A stretch of 49,179 bases of DNA, from the NCBI GenBank assembly GCA_030706685.1, contig JAUZOA010000033.1, positions 1 to 49,179 of the forward strand, read 5' to 3'. Source of the DNA: Bacteroidota bacterium. Its GTDB lineage: Bacteria > Bacteroidota > Bacteroidia > Chitinophagales > Chitinophagaceae. The position numbers and the translations under genes are program-made. Under the pieces are notes generated by a model that was given only the letters and a program-made list of their open reading frames with translations, did not search any database and was not told the DNA's origin. Each line of letters begins with the position of its first letter. Position 1 is the stretch's first letter. Positions 1 to 9,173 of this stretch are shown here, one piece after another.

Positions 1-528
1 ATGATTTTCTATTCCTTTGAAATCGCCGCCATGACGGGAAAACATATTTGTCCGGTCGCTGGTTTGGTCGCGGTACCCGGCCACAACATCATTGGAAGGA
101 TCACCGTTGGAAAAGCGATCAGGTATCATCAAATACAAAAAATCTTTGGAAGTAATGCCCTGTGTTCTTGTTTTGCCATCTTCTTTGCTAAGGGCTTTGA
201 ATTCGTAGTCGAGGTTTTTCCATTCATTGGCAATAACCCCACCGAAAGAGAATTTTACCTTTTGGGGTTTCGCGGTACTGGCTACCCGGAGATCAACAAA
301 AAGATAATGACGGTTTTCGGGCTTGTACACTTTTATCACTTTCACATCCGGGCTGGACGACCTGAATACTAATTTATCCATCGTGATGTTCTCATCGCCA
401 TGGATCATGAGTTGCAGTTTGGAATTTTTCATGCCTACCCACCAGTTGGAAGGATATACTTTGATATCCTGCGAAAACCCGGTAAAAGAGAGGATACAGT
501 ATATGACAAATACAAAAATCTTTTTCAT
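1..528 (-). CDS. Secreted GH13 cyclomaltodextrinase/neopullulanase-like alpha-glucanase, N-terminal part (cut by window edge)
   Basis: The first 176 codons are visible and the gene runs off the window start. The protein opens with a signal peptide (MKKIFVFVIYCILSFTGFSQ), followed by an Ig-like N-terminal domain (about residues 21-125) of the kind that precedes Bacteroidota cyclomaltodextrinases. The start of the catalytic barrel follows, with the family hallmark FLYLMIPDRFSNGDPSND near residues 131-148 and a later HGGDF. Such enzymes hydrolyse alpha-1,4 linkages in maltodextrins, cyclodextrins or pullulan in the periplasm or at the surface. Only one base separates its ATG from the stop of the upstream disaccharide transporter, so the two are almost certainly cotranscribed for starch-oligosaccharide use. 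The catalytic Asp/Glu residues lie outside the window, so activity cannot be confirmed. Confidence 0.85.
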   Translation of the reverse strand, partial: MKKIFVFVIYCILSFTGFSQDIKVYPSNWWVGMKNSKLQLMIHGDENITMDKLVFRSSSPDVKVIKVYKPENRHYLFVDLRVASTAKPQKVKFSFGGVIANEWKNLDYEFKALSKEDGKTRTQGITSKDFLYLMIPDRFSNGDPSNDVVAGYRDQTSDRTNMFSRHGGDFKGIENH

Positions 529-529
529 A

Positions 530-1906
530 TCATATAGGTCTTTGTTCTTCGATTTCAAGTTTGGCTGTTTCTATCTCATCTGTTTTTTTAGGCTCTTTGA
601 TAAAAAAGAAACAGATAAGAGCCGCGAGTGTCATCATTGCGCCCCCGATCTCAACGGCGGCTAAACGGTCATTGTGTAAAACATTTTTCATTAGCCAGCC
701 AAAGCCAAGAGAGGCGATGATCTCCGGCAACACGATAAAGAAGTTGAAAATACCCATGTAAATACCTACCTTATCTTTGGGCAATGACCCGCTCAGCATA
801 GCATAGGGCATGGAAAGAATGCTTGCCCAGGCGACTCCGATCCCTACCATACTTACAAATAACAGGTTCTTGTCATGTACCCAGCTTACACTGATCAGGC
901 CAAGCGCGCCGCAAAGGAGACACAGGCTATGGGTAATTTTTCTTCCAAGCTTATCTGCAATAAGCGGCAATATAAACGCAAATAATAAAGTGACTACGCT
1001 GTAAAATGATAAGGTCAGGCTGCCAAAATCAGCTCCTTTCGCATAAACAGGATCACTGGCATCTTTTCCTCCAAAAACATTTACGGCGACGGCGGTTGTA
1101 TAATAGAACCACATTAAAAAAAGACCGGGCCATGTAAAAAACTGTACTAAAGAAACAATGCGCAGTCTCGGGGGCATATTCTTTAACGCGTTTAGTATTT
1201 CTCTCGCACCCCCGCCAAAACCTTTGTTTGACTCTTTTATTTTATCCTTGAAGCCCCTATCCGAAGGAGGATATTCTTTAGTAGTGAATACAGTATATAG
1301 AACAGCAGTGAGAAAAAAGAAAGCACCTATATAAAAGGACAACCTGACATTTTCCGGAATGGATCCCTGTTCTGCAGTATTGGTAAGATGAAAAACATTT
1401 TTCATGATCCAGGGTAAAGCAGATGCGACACTTCCTCCGCATCCGATCATAAGGCTCTGCATCACGAAACCCCTGTTGACCTGCGAATCGGGAAGCTTGT
1501 CTGTCACGAATGCGCGAAAAGGTTCCATCGCTACATTACCAAAAACATCCAATACCCATAATAAACCAGCGGCCATCCATAATGCGCCGCTATGAGGCAT
1601 CAATACAAGAGCAATTGAGCTTATGATGGCTCCTGCCATGAAATAAGGTCTTCTCCTGCCCCATCGCGGATGCCAGGTTCTGTCGCTGAGATAACCTATG
1701 ATGGGTTGAACCAATAGTCCCGTAAGAGGTGCTGCAAGAAATAAAATCGGAACCTGGTCGGCGTTGGCTCCAAGGTTTTCATAAATGCGACCCATATTCG
1801 CTCTTTGCAAATCCCACCCGAACTGGATGCCAAAAAAACCAACACTCATATTGATGATCTGGCTGAGACTTAGCTTAGGCTTGATACCTGTATAAGCAGT
1901 TGACAT
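530..1906 (-). CDS. SLC45/GPH-like MFS disaccharide (maltose/sucrose-type) transporter
   Basis: This 458-residue polytopic inner-membrane protein has about 12 hydrophobic segments. An early loop reads GYLSDRTWHPRWGRRRPYF (about residues 71-89); the RxGRRRP signature is typical of plant sucrose and bacterial maltose carriers of the SLC45 group. I chose the ATG at 1906 (MSTAYTGIKPK) over an in-frame GTG seven codons upstream, because family members begin close to this point. It directly precedes the GH13 gene, suggesting uptake of the disaccharide released by that enzyme or proton symport of maltose. The exact substrate is inferred from the neighbour, not from sequence. No U-tract terminator is seen between it and the GH13 gene. 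Confidence 0.85.
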   Translation of the reverse strand: MSTAYTGIKPKLSLSQIINMSVGFFGIQFGWDLQRANMGRIYENLGANADQVPILFLAAPLTGLLVQPIIGYLSDRTWHPRWGRRRPYFMAGAIISSIALVLMPHSGALWMAAGLLWVLDVFGNVAMEPFRAFVTDKLPDSQVNRGFVMQSLMIGCGGSVASALPWIMKNVFHLTNTAEQGSIPENVRLSFYIGAFFFLTAVLYTVFTTKEYPPSDRGFKDKIKESNKGFGGGAREILNALKNMPPRLRIVSLVQFFTWPGLFLMWFYYTTAVAVNVFGGKDASDPVYAKGADFGSLTLSFYSVVTLLFAFILPLIADKLGRKITHSLCLLCGALGLISVSWVHDKNLLFVSMVGIGVAWASILSMPYAMLSGSLPKDKVGIYMGIFNFFIVLPEIIASLGFGWLMKNVLHNDRLAAVEIGGAMMTLAALICFFFIKEPKKTDEIETAKLEIEEQRPI

Positions 1907-2044
1907 AAGCAATCGTGGCACCCCCACCCCTAAACGGGAGTTTTGTTTCTGATAAAGAAAATTAAAACTTCACAGGGGTTGAAGTTTCCTGAAAAATATA
2001 ATGGAAGATAGGAAGTTTTATGTAAAAAGTACACGATAAGTCTT

Positions 2045-2120
2045 GTGAGCGGTGAGTAGTCAGTGGTGAGTTCGAAGTCCGGGCTGGTAGCTGGCTCACC
2101 ACTCACCATTGACCACTCAT
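2045..2120. repeat. Imperfect inverted word-repeat (GTCAGTGGTGAG family), copy 1, overlapping the glgC stop codon
   Basis: The left arm (2045-2070) contains GTAGTCAGTGGTGAG and the right arm (2095-2120) contains CTCACCACTCACC and TTGACCACTC. They pair imperfectly around a short GC-rich loop. The right arm includes the TGA stop of glgC (2117-2119). The same words recur at 14581-14752. There is no T-tract, so it is not a textbook terminator, although it sits where one is expected. See the findings. Confidence 0.75.
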
Positions 2121-3397
2121 ATTACATATCCATTCGGAATAATCGCACCCTTCTTGATAACAACTATCCCTTCTTTAATAGTATAGAGCGAATGATCGGT
2201 ATTTTCCAGGTGTGGCCCGCCATTGATGCGGACATCATCGCCGATGCGGCAATTCTTATCAATGATAGCATTTTTAATATAACAGCGGTTGCCTATCCCC
2301 AGCAGCGGGATCCCTTTTGCCTGGTCAGTGGCGATATCCTGCAGGGTTTCGTAATAATCGCTGCCCATGATATAAGTGCTGATAATCGTAGAGCCATGCC
2401 CAATCCGGGCGCGGATGCCTACGACGGATTCTTCCATTCTTGAAGCATTGATAATGGTGCCTTCGGCGATCACTGTTTTTTCCAACGTGGTGCCGCTTAC
2501 TTTGGCCGGGGGCAACATGCGGGCGCGGGTATAAATGGCATTTTGGTTATCAAACAGGTTAAAGTCCGGGAGATCGGCAGTCAATCCAAGATTGGCTTCA
2601 AAGAAAGAATAAATATTCCCGATATCCGTCCAGTAACCATCATACTGGTAGCTTACTACTTTGCATTTACCGATAGACTGGGGAATGATCTCTTTTCCAA
2701 AATCAGTCGCTTCAAGGTATTCGTTCTGTAAAAAATCAATCAGCAGTTGCCGGTTGAAAATATAGATACCCATGGAAGCGAGGTATAGTTTCCCGGCCTT
2801 TTCCATTTCCGGGCCTGTATCGCTGGTCCATTCTTTCAATATATCTTTTTTGGGCTTTTCTATAAATGAAGTGATGAAGCCTTCTTTATTTTTTTTCAGG
2901 ATACCAAATTCAGGAGCTTCCCTGTCGCCCACCGGGATGGTAGCGATAGAAATATCCGCGTTGGAATTTTTGTGATTATCCAGCATTTCCTGGAAATCCA
3001 TTTGGTACAACTGGTCACCGGAAAGAATAAGAATATAATCGCTGGCAAAAGGGCCGACATGGCGGAGGCTTTGCCGCACGGCATCTGCGGTGCCCTGGTA
3101 CCAGGCAGGATTATCGGGTGTTTGTTCCGCCGCAAGAATATCCACGAAGGCGGTACTGAACGCGCTGAAATGATAAGTATTCTTGATATGCCGGTTTAGC
3201 GAAGCAGAATTGAACTGTGTCAATACAAACATGCGGTTGATACCGGAGTTGATACAATTGGAGATCGGTATATCCACGAGCCGGTATTTACCGGCGATGG
3301 GTACTGCGGGCTTGGAGCGGCTTGCGGTCAGGGGATATAATCTTGAACCGGCGCCACCGCCAAGTATTATACTGAGTATTTCCTTGGAAATAGACAT
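2117..3397 (-). CDS. glgC: Glucose-1-phosphate adenylyltransferase
   Basis: This enzyme makes ADP-glucose from glucose-1-phosphate and ATP, the committed step of bacterial glycogen synthesis, in the cytosol. The 426-residue length is normal for the family. The N-terminal nucleotidyltransferase domain has GGGAGSRLYPLT (residues 13-24), then KPAVPIAGKYRLVDIPISN, the metal-site region SGDQLYQMDF and the sugar-phosphate motif FIEKPK. The C-terminal part shows the hexapeptide-like pattern of a left-handed beta helix. It lies 93 bases downstream of glgA on the same strand, forming a glgA-glgC unit. No glgB branching enzyme is visible here. Its stop codon falls inside an inverted word-repeat. Confidence 0.96.
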   Translation of the reverse strand: MSISKEILSIILGGGAGSRLYPLTASRSKPAVPIAGKYRLVDIPISNCINSGINRMFVLTQFNSASLNRHIKNTYHFSAFSTAFVDILAAEQTPDNPAWYQGTADAVRQSLRHVGPFASDYILILSGDQLYQMDFQEMLDNHKNSNADISIATIPVGDREAPEFGILKKNKEGFITSFIEKPKKDILKEWTSDTGPEMEKAGKLYLASMGIYIFNRQLLIDFLQNEYLEATDFGKEIIPQSIGKCKVVSYQYDGYWTDIGNIYSFFEANLGLTADLPDFNLFDNQNAIYTRARMLPPAKVSGTTLEKTVIAEGTIINASRMEESVVGIRARIGHGSTIISTYIMGSDYYETLQDIATDQAKGIPLLGIGNRCYIKNAIIDKNCRIGDDVRINGGPHLENTDHSLYTIKEGIVVIKKGAIIPNGYVI

Positions 3398-3490
3398 AAG
3401 TGATAATAGTTTAAAGGCAATTCGTCAGAAAGTGATATAACAAGGTATAAAAAAGAATTCTGCATCCAAAAAAATTAACACTGATTTCGG

Positions 3491-4921
3491 TCATGCTCCG
3501 GGTTGCAGTGACCGGTAAATATCAATATACTGTTGCGCCGACGAATCCCATGAATGATCCAGCGTCATCATATAACCGCGCATCCAGTTATACAGATCCT
3601 GTTTGTTATTGTAAAGATCAATCGCCCTGCCGATAGAGTAAGTAATATCACCGACACTTGGCTGATCAAACCGTATCCCGAATCCTCCCTGGTCGCCAAA
3701 ATCCCTGATGGTATCTTTTAACCCGCCTACACTTCTTACCATGGGCACGGTACCATATCTTAAAGCGTACATTTGATTAAGCCCGCAAGGTTCCACACGA
3801 CTCGGCATGAGTAAGAAGTCTGACCCGGCATAGATCATGTGACTCAGCGGCTCACTGTAGCCGATATAAGAATTGAAATACCCGTTGAATTGATGTTTCA
3901 TATGATCCAACTCGTCTTCCAAATTAGGATCGCCTGAACCCAGCACAAGGAAATTGGCTCTCCCATGATGCTGGTAGATAGACTGGCTGATGGCATCGGG
4001 TAAAAGATCAGCGGCCTTCTCTCCTACCAGCCTGCCAATAAAAGCTACCAGCGGTTTCTCCGGGTCGAGGCCAAATTGACCGCATATTTCCTTCTTATTT
4101 TTTTTCTTGCCTTTATCCACTAATTCTTTGTCGTAGTTCTTGGCAAGAAAATTATCCGTTTGCGGATCCCATACATCCGTATCAATTCCATTCAGGATGC
4201 CGCTGCTTTTTCCTTTTTCATATTCAAAAAGGTTTTCAAGACCATTCGCTGAATATTTTAATTCGTCGAGGTAACTGTGACTTACTGTTGTTACTTTCCA
4301 GGCGCACTTTACTGCGGAAGCCATTGGATTGATAGTATTCTTCCAGTCAAGCAGGCCCCAGTTCCAGCTATCATAAGACGGTATATAATAATATTTATCC
4401 CAGCCGATCCAACCCTGGTATTGCCCGTTATGTACGGTGAAGACGGTAGGGATATTAGCCAGCTTAGCGCGGAAAGAGTGACAATGTCTTACCATAAACG
4501 GGATAAGACCGGTGTGATGATCGTGGCAATGAATAACATTGGGATTATGCTGCCATTTGGTGAGCCAGTCGCAAAAGGCGATCTGGAAAGCGATGAATCT
4601 TTCGTTATCGTCATCATAGCCATAAATCCTTTCCCTGTCGAGCAGTCCATTGATATCAATCAAATAAAGATCAAAACCAAGTTTGTTGGTCTTTTCCCTG
4701 ATCACGCTGTAATGAAACCAGTGAGGCCCGAGATATTGTCCTCCCTCATGTACGAGTTCCCATTGATTCTCATAAAGGAATTTGGTGCGGTACATCGGCA
4801 TGACCACCTTGGCTACATGACCGAGCTCAACCTGGTATTTGGGTAATGATCCTACCACATCACCAAGGCCACCTGCTTTGGCTACAGGATAACATTCGGC
4901 CGCTACGTGAATAATCTCCAT
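3491..4921 (-). CDS. glgA: Glycogen synthase (ADP-glucose type, GT5)
   Basis: This enzyme elongates alpha-1,4-glucan chains using ADP-glucose supplied by the adjacent GlgC. The 476-residue protein has the two Rossmann lobes of GT5. The N-terminal KAGGLGDVVGSLPK (residues 15-28) contains the KxGGL ADP-glucose-binding motif, and the C-terminal lobe has PSRVEPCGLNQMYALRYG with the conserved Glu and Cys of the family. The gene is first in the glgA-glgC unit. On its upstream side, reading minus, a TAATTTG element occurs near 4941-4947 and could be a variant -7 box. The divergent neighbour is a sugar transporter, which fits coordinated carbohydrate handling. Confidence 0.95.
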   Translation of the reverse strand: MEIIHVAAECYPVAKAGGLGDVVGSLPKYQVELGHVAKVVMPMYRTKFLYENQWELVHEGGQYLGPHWFHYSVIREKTNKLGFDLYLIDINGLLDRERIYGYDDDNERFIAFQIAFCDWLTKWQHNPNVIHCHDHHTGLIPFMVRHCHSFRAKLANIPTVFTVHNGQYQGWIGWDKYYYIPSYDSWNWGLLDWKNTINPMASAVKCAWKVTTVSHSYLDELKYSANGLENLFEYEKGKSSGILNGIDTDVWDPQTDNFLAKNYDKELVDKGKKKNKKEICGQFGLDPEKPLVAFIGRLVGEKAADLLPDAISQSIYQHHGRANFLVLGSGDPNLEDELDHMKHQFNGYFNSYIGYSEPLSHMIYAGSDFLLMPSRVEPCGLNQMYALRYGTVPMVRSVGGLKDTIRDFGDQGGFGIRFDQPSVGDITYSIGRAIDLYNNKQDLYNWMRGYMMTLDHSWDSSAQQYIDIYRSLQPGA

Positions 4922-5027
4922 TGTGCTCAGGGTTTCTATGGGTCAAATTAACGAGAATTTTCAATCCTGCCGCAATTTTTGCATTTTGCGTATAAATCTT
5001 ATTATATCTCAAAAGCGATAATAAATT

Positions 5028-5055
5028 TTTGCATTCCTGAAATCTGTTTATTTTG
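5028..5055 (+). promoter_or_regulatory. Candidate Bacteroidota -33/-7 promoter for the FHS transporter
   Basis: TTTG (5028-5031) is followed after 17 bases by TATTTTG (5049-5055), close to the Bacteroidota primary-sigma pattern TTTG...TAnnTTTG. The -7 element is one base shorter than the published consensus. The start codon lies 29 bases downstream of the -7 element. Confidence 0.45.
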
Positions 5056-5084
5056 AGTGATCTTTTCAATAAAACATAACGATT

Positions 5085-6809
5085 ATGGCCACTTCAATGG
5101 GACCGGGTAAACCTGTAGCCGTTTCTTCTTCAGGGCATGTTCCGACTAATTACGGAGCATTAAGCACATTGGTAATTGTGTTTTTCTTCTGGGGATTTAT
5201 AGCCGCAGGCAACAGCGTCTTTATTCCTTTTTGCAAACATTATTTCAATCTTGATCAGTTTCAGAGCCAGTTGGTGGATTTTGCTTTTTATACGGCATAT
5301 TATGTCGGGGCTCTGGCTCTTTTCGCCTATGGAGCTTTTGGTGGAAAAGACCTGGTAGCTAAATGGGGTTATAAGAGAAGTATAGTTTATGGGTTATTAT
5401 TCTCTGCCCTGGGAGCGATTGCGATGATCATTGCTGTCAATGCTAACACATTTGCGGGAATGTTGTTCGGGTTCTTTATCGTGGCGCTCGGCTTTTCTTT
5501 GCAACAAACAGCCGCACAGCCTTTCGCTATTTCTTTAGGTGACCCCTCCACGGGCATGGGTCGTGTCAATCTTGGAGGTGGCGTAAACTCGTTCGGAACA
5601 ATGATAGGCCCCATGGTAGTTGCTTTTGCGTTATTTGGAACTACCGCTGCCCTCTCTGATGAAAAGATCCAATCATTGAAATTGAGCAAGGTAATTTTTC
5701 TCTATGCCGGTGTGGGAATTTTATTTATCGCGGCAGCGGCGATGTTTTATTTTTCTAAAAAAGTTCCTTCTGGTATTTCTACTGAAAAAACGGAAAAAGC
5801 TAACAAGGCCTTATATTCTTTGCTGATTATGACAGGGCTGTTGATTGTCATGTTTGTTCCTGTTTTTAATAGCTATAAAATTGACCCGGCTACCCTGAGC
5901 GATCCTGAAAAACATTCATTGGAAACTTACAGGATGAAATGGTTATTGGGCGCCCTGGCTATTGTTGTTCTCGGGTTGATCATTTCCAATATGAGTGCAA
6001 GAAAGAACCCGGACGGATGGGGTGCGATGAAATACCCTCAGTTGGTACTGGGTATGCTGGGCATATTTGTTTATGTAGGGGTGGAAGTGACCATTGTAAG
6101 TAATTTGAGTGAGCTTTTAAAACAACATGATTTCGGGGCTTATCAATCCTCACAGGCGGCGCCATTCATATCTATGTACTGGGGAAGCTTAATGATAGGG
6201 AGATGGACGGGAGCCATCACTGTATTTGACCTGAAATCAAGTACCAAACAGATACTGCTTTTTGTTGTGCCCCTTGTTGCTTTCGGAGTAGTGATAGGAG
6301 TTATCGCTTTATCCCAGTATGATGTAAAGCCTTTGCTATATTATGTTTTATGTGTTTTAGTACAGATTATCGCTTTTTATATCAGCAAAAATAAGCCCGC
6401 AAGGACACTTTTGATTTTTAGCATACTTGGCTTGCTGGCAATGCTTATGGGTTTGTTTAATACAGGTACCGTTGCCATTTATTCTTTTTTAAGCGGCGGT
6501 TTATTCTGTTCCATTATGTGGCCTGCTATTTTCAATTTGTCCATTGCAGGTTTGGGGAAATATGCTACACAAGGTTCTGCTTTTTTAATTATGATGATCC
6601 TGGGAGGCGGCATTATTCCACCCCTGCAGGGAAAAATCGCGGATTATCTCCAATCAAAGTCCGATATGGCCGGCTATGGTATTCATCAGTCCTACTGGGT
6701 GCCGGTTCTTTGTTTTGCTTATCTCGCATTCCTGGGATTTGCTGTAAAAGGAATCCTGAAAAAACAGGGAATTGACTATGACGCGGAGGTAAGTGCAGAG
6801 GGTCATTAA
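5085..6809 (+). CDS. FHS-family (FucP/GluP-like) MFS sugar transporter
   Basis: This inner-membrane sugar:proton symporter has the FHS opening pattern ([23 protein letters not shown]) near residues 30-52 and a strongly hydrophobic, 12 or more segment profile. The N-terminal half carries the family's [12 protein letters not shown]-like segment (about residues 142-153), and the C-terminal half has [24 protein letters not shown], typical of glucose/galactose and fucose carriers. At 574 residues it is longer than the usual 400-450, because of extra hydrophobic material in the middle (about residues 245-305 and 415-455). It ends just before a strong terminator and a glucokinase gene, so it probably imports glucose or a related hexose for that kinase. 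The substrate is inferred from context. Confidence 0.85.
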   Translation: MATSMGPGKPVAVSSSGHVPTNYGALSTLVIVFFFWGFIAAGNSVFIPFCKHYFNLDQFQSQLVDFAFYTAYYVGALALFAYGAFGGKDLVAKWGYKRSIVYGLLFSALGAIAMIIAVNANTFAGMLFGFFIVALGFSLQQTAAQPFAISLGDPSTGMGRVNLGGGVNSFGTMIGPMVVAFALFGTTAALSDEKIQSLKLSKVIFLYAGVGILFIAAAAMFYFSKKVPSGISTEKTEKANKALYSLLIMTGLLIVMFVPVFNSYKIDPATLSDPEKHSLETYRMKWLLGALAIVVLGLIISNMSARKNPDGWGAMKYPQLVLGMLGIFVYVGVEVTIVSNLSELLKQHDFGAYQSSQAAPFISMYWGSLMIGRWTGAITVFDLKSSTKQILLFVVPLVAFGVVIGVIALSQYDVKPLLYYVLCVLVQIIAFYISKNKPARTLLIFSILGLLAMLMGLFNTGTVAIYSFLSGGLFCSIMWPAIFNLSIAGLGKYATQGSAFLIMMILGGGIIPPLQGKIADYLQSKSDMAGYGIHQSYWVPVLCFAYLAFLGFAVKGILKKQGIDYDAEVSAEGH

Positions 6810-6838
6810 AAAACAAACTATTCCTTCGTACATTTATC

Positions 6839-6873
6839 GCCCCGCGACTGATTATCAGTTGCGGGGCTTTTTT
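6839..6873 (+). terminator. Intrinsic terminator after the FHS transporter
   Basis: GCCCCGC (6839-6845) pairs with GCGGGGC (6861-6867). The stem continues inward through ACTGA/TCAGT to a TTA loop, giving a 13-bp stem with one G-T pair, followed by six T residues (6868-6873). It lies between the transporter and the glucokinase gene, which may therefore rely on read-through or its own promoter. Confidence 0.88.
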
Positions 6874-6887
6874 AAAATTAATTAAAG

Positions 6888-7874
6888 ATGGCTAAGGCAG
6901 CAGCAAAATCATCAGTAGGACAGCAACTGGCAATAGGAATAGATATCGGCGGCACAGGAACCAAATTCGGGATTGTTGACAGGGATGGCAATGTTCTTTT
7001 TACCGGCGAGATATCCACTAAGAAACATGCTGAAATCAATACTTTTATTGACGAATTGCATGAAGCCTTATCAGAATTGATTGGAAGAGCGGGCGGAATC
7101 GGCCGGATAAAAGGGATTGGCGTGGGCGCCCCCAATGGTAATTATTATACAGGCACTATCGAATACGCGCCTAATCTTCCGTGGAAAGGAATCATACCGC
7201 TGGCCAAACTTATCGAGGGTAAATTCGGACTTCCTGTTACACTTACTAATGATGCCAATGCCGCGGCCATCGGTGAAATGATGTACGGCGCCGCGAAAGG
7301 GATGAAAGATTTTATCATGATCACACTGGGCACAGGCGTAGGCAGCGGTATCGTAGCGAATGGAAAACTGATCTATGGTCATGATGGCTTCGCGGGTGAA
7401 CTGGGTCATACGATTGTGATACCTGATGGCAGGCTGCACAAGGGAACGGGAAAGAAAGGCCCGCTGGAAAGTTACGCGTCTGCGACAGGCGTCACGCTTA
7501 CAGCCATTGAAATGCTGGAAAAAAGTAAAGAAGATAGTTTACTCCGTAAAGTGCCCAAAGAAAAGCTGGATTCAAAAGCTGTCTATGAAGCAGCGATACT
7601 GGGTGATAAACTGGCGCTGGATATTTTTGAATTTACCGGTAAGATCCTGGGCCTGGCATTAGCCAATGCCGTCATGTTTTCCAGCCCTGAAGCCATTATA
7701 TTATTTGGCGGGCTGACAAAGGCCGGTGATCTTATCCTGAAGCCTACCCGTGAACATATGGAAGCAAACCTGATACAGGTGTTTCAGAATAAAGTAAAAA
7801 TCCTGATAAGTCATTTAAAGGAATCAGATGCGGCGATACTTGGAGCGAGCGCGCTGGTATGGGAGATGAAATAA
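6888..7874 (+). CDS. ROK-family glucokinase-like sugar kinase without the zinc cysteines
   Basis: This cytosolic kinase probably phosphorylates glucose to glucose-6-phosphate. The N-terminus has the ATP-phosphate motif IGIDIGGTGTKFGIVD (residues 16-31), then the sugar-binding and catalytic region LTNDANAAAIGEMMYGAA with the catalytic Asp, and GTGVGSGIV. The length (328) is normal. ROK proteins usually carry the zinc motif CxCGxxGCxE. Here the aligned segment is KGTGKKGPLE, so all three cysteines are replaced, while the zinc-site His region (GELGHTIV) remains. It follows a sugar transporter across a terminator and ends in tandem with, and facing, a small minus-strand gene. Confidence 0.88.
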   Translation: MAKAAAKSSVGQQLAIGIDIGGTGTKFGIVDRDGNVLFTGEISTKKHAEINTFIDELHEALSELIGRAGGIGRIKGIGVGAPNGNYYTGTIEYAPNLPWKGIIPLAKLIEGKFGLPVTLTNDANAAAIGEMMYGAAKGMKDFIMITLGTGVGSGIVANGKLIYGHDGFAGELGHTIVIPDGRLHKGTGKKGPLESYASATGVTLTAIEMLEKSKEDSLLRKVPKEKLDSKAVYEAAILGDKLALDIFEFTGKILGLALANAVMFSSPEAIILFGGLTKAGDLILKPTREHMEANLIQVFQNKVKILISHLKESDAAILGASALVWEMK

Positions 7875-7895
7875 ACTACTTGTTGCAGGCAGCTA

Positions 7896-8084
7896 TTATA
7901 ATTTGACGGTTGCTACTTTCAAATCTTTGTTCAAATTATTTTCCGCGGGAGAAACCTTTGCATGGCTGTTTTTGCCATCTTTATAAAATGATCTCATGAT
8001 ACCCGAAATGGTTGTTGAAACCAGGATGGTGGAGCAGATAATGGATATGAACAGCACCGAGATGAAAACTGCCGGTTTTTTCAT
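7896..8084 (-). CDS. Small single-pass membrane protein, unknown function
   Basis: This is a 62-residue open frame starting at an ATG (MKKPAVFISVLF). It has one hydrophobic segment (about residues 4-27) and a short polar tail rich in Lys, Asn and Asp. It matches no family I recognise. An in-frame TTG nine codons upstream is a less likely start. It is convergent with the glucokinase gene, with 21 bases between the stops. The lysine-plus-hydrophobic N-terminus could be a signal anchor. I consider it a plausible real gene, but conservation has not been tested. Confidence 0.45.
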   Translation of the reverse strand: MKKPAVFISVLFISIICSTILVSTTISGIMRSFYKDGKNSHAKVSPAENNLNKDLKVATVKL

Positions 8085-8168
8085 ATAAGAAATTTGGATA
8101 GATTGAGTCAAAACTATGCCAAATTAAAAATTAATGAAAAATTTATTTTGGCTATTAATGGATAACCA

Positions 8169-9173
8169 TTACCTGCTTTCGACCAGGAATACTGCCGGAA
8201 CAGGTCTTTGGCCTTCTTTATCAGAGGGTTTGATCGTTTCCCGGCCATTTACCAGCATGCAACTGCTGCCGCCTCCATCGAGATTTAAAGCTTCCCGGCA
8301 CCCGATATTTTTTAAGATCCGGGCTTCCTGGGTAAGCGTCGCTCCTTCCGCGATTCCCGGAAATCGTCCCTGGATCACGAGTATAATGAGCTTATGGTCT
8401 TTTGTATAGCCCATGGCAGTTCGCGGATGCCTGTCATTGATCGCTTTCCCGGCGAATTTTATTTCTTCTTCATTAGTAATCCTGATCTCACCATTTTGTA
8501 AAAGGACCGGGCCACCTCCCACTGCAGTCTGTGTTCTCCATTTCTTGAGTTGGGGGAAGGATTTGCCATGTTTTCCGCTGTAGTCTCCAACTACCAATGA
8601 AGTAACACTCATCATATATTCGAAAGAGGGTTTTTGAATGGAATCCCTGGAAGACGCTATTGCGTTTTGCAGGGCATAGGGATATGGATGTGCTGAATCT
8701 GTAAGCAGCCAGGCAACATCCGCTTTTCTTTCTTTTGATATGCCGATCGCGCTTCCAAGCGGATGGCGGTAAGTCAATGTGTCTTTTCCTTTACCCGGAA
8801 CAGAATGAATATTATATCCTACCAGTTTTCCATCCTTTACAACTGTATTCAAACTCCGGTTGGTCTCATACGAAAAGAAAGTACAATTTACAGTGACGAC
8901 CGGGTGATTATTTCTTTCATAGAATTTTTGCGGGGTCAGTCTCCTGTCACGGGTGGTATCCGTTGTAAATTCAAGGCTTTTATCTTTTAGGTTCGCTTCC
9001 AGGTAATAAGCAATATTCGGTTTGCCATCTAAAGAATCCGTGGTCCGGTAAACGTGAACTGACGCAGGGAGTCTGCCAAAAAGCGAATCAACCTTTACCC
9101 ATGTAAGCTGGGCCTGCAATAAGTTTCCATAACAAAGAAAGAAAATAAACAACGTTCTTTTTATCATGATCAT
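8169..9173 (-). CDS. NAGPA-like phosphodiester glycosidase (DUF2233), exported
   Basis: A signal peptide (about residues 1-21, ending LLQAQ) is followed by a NAGPA/DUF2233 domain covering most of the 334 residues. Late conserved segments include RTAMGYTKDHKLIILVIQG and the signature LNLDGGGSSCMLVNG (about residues 296-310). The family hydrolyses sugar phosphodiesters: mammalian NAGPA uncovers mannose-6-phosphate, and bacterial members are tied to exopolysaccharide or teichoic-acid-like sugars. Translation starts inside the stop of the upstream lectin/PKD gene (ATGA overlap), indicating tight coupling. A third-codon ATG is an alternative start. The substrate is unknown; a periplasmic or secreted location is likely. 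Confidence 0.85.
   Translation of the reverse strand: MIMIKRTLFIFFLCYGNLLQAQLTWVKVDSLFGRLPASVHVYRTTDSLDGKPNIAYYLEANLKDKSLEFTTDTTRDRRLTPQKFYERNNHPVVTVNCTFFSYETNRSLNTVVKDGKLVGYNIHSVPGKGKDTLTYRHPLGSAIGISKERKADVAWLLTDSAHPYPYALQNAIASSRDSIQKPSFEYMMSVTSLVVGDYSGKHGKSFPQLKKWRTQTAVGGGPVLLQNGEIRITNEEEIKFAGKAINDRHPRTAMGYTKDHKLIILVIQGRFPGIAEGATLTQEARILKNIGCREALNLDGGGSSCMLVNGRETIKPSDKEGQRPVPAVFLVESR

Noticed and set aside
4277-4846. A 189-codon plus-strand open frame inside glgA
   Set aside because: It is antisense to a well-supported glycogen synthase gene and its product shows no domain or codon pattern of its own.
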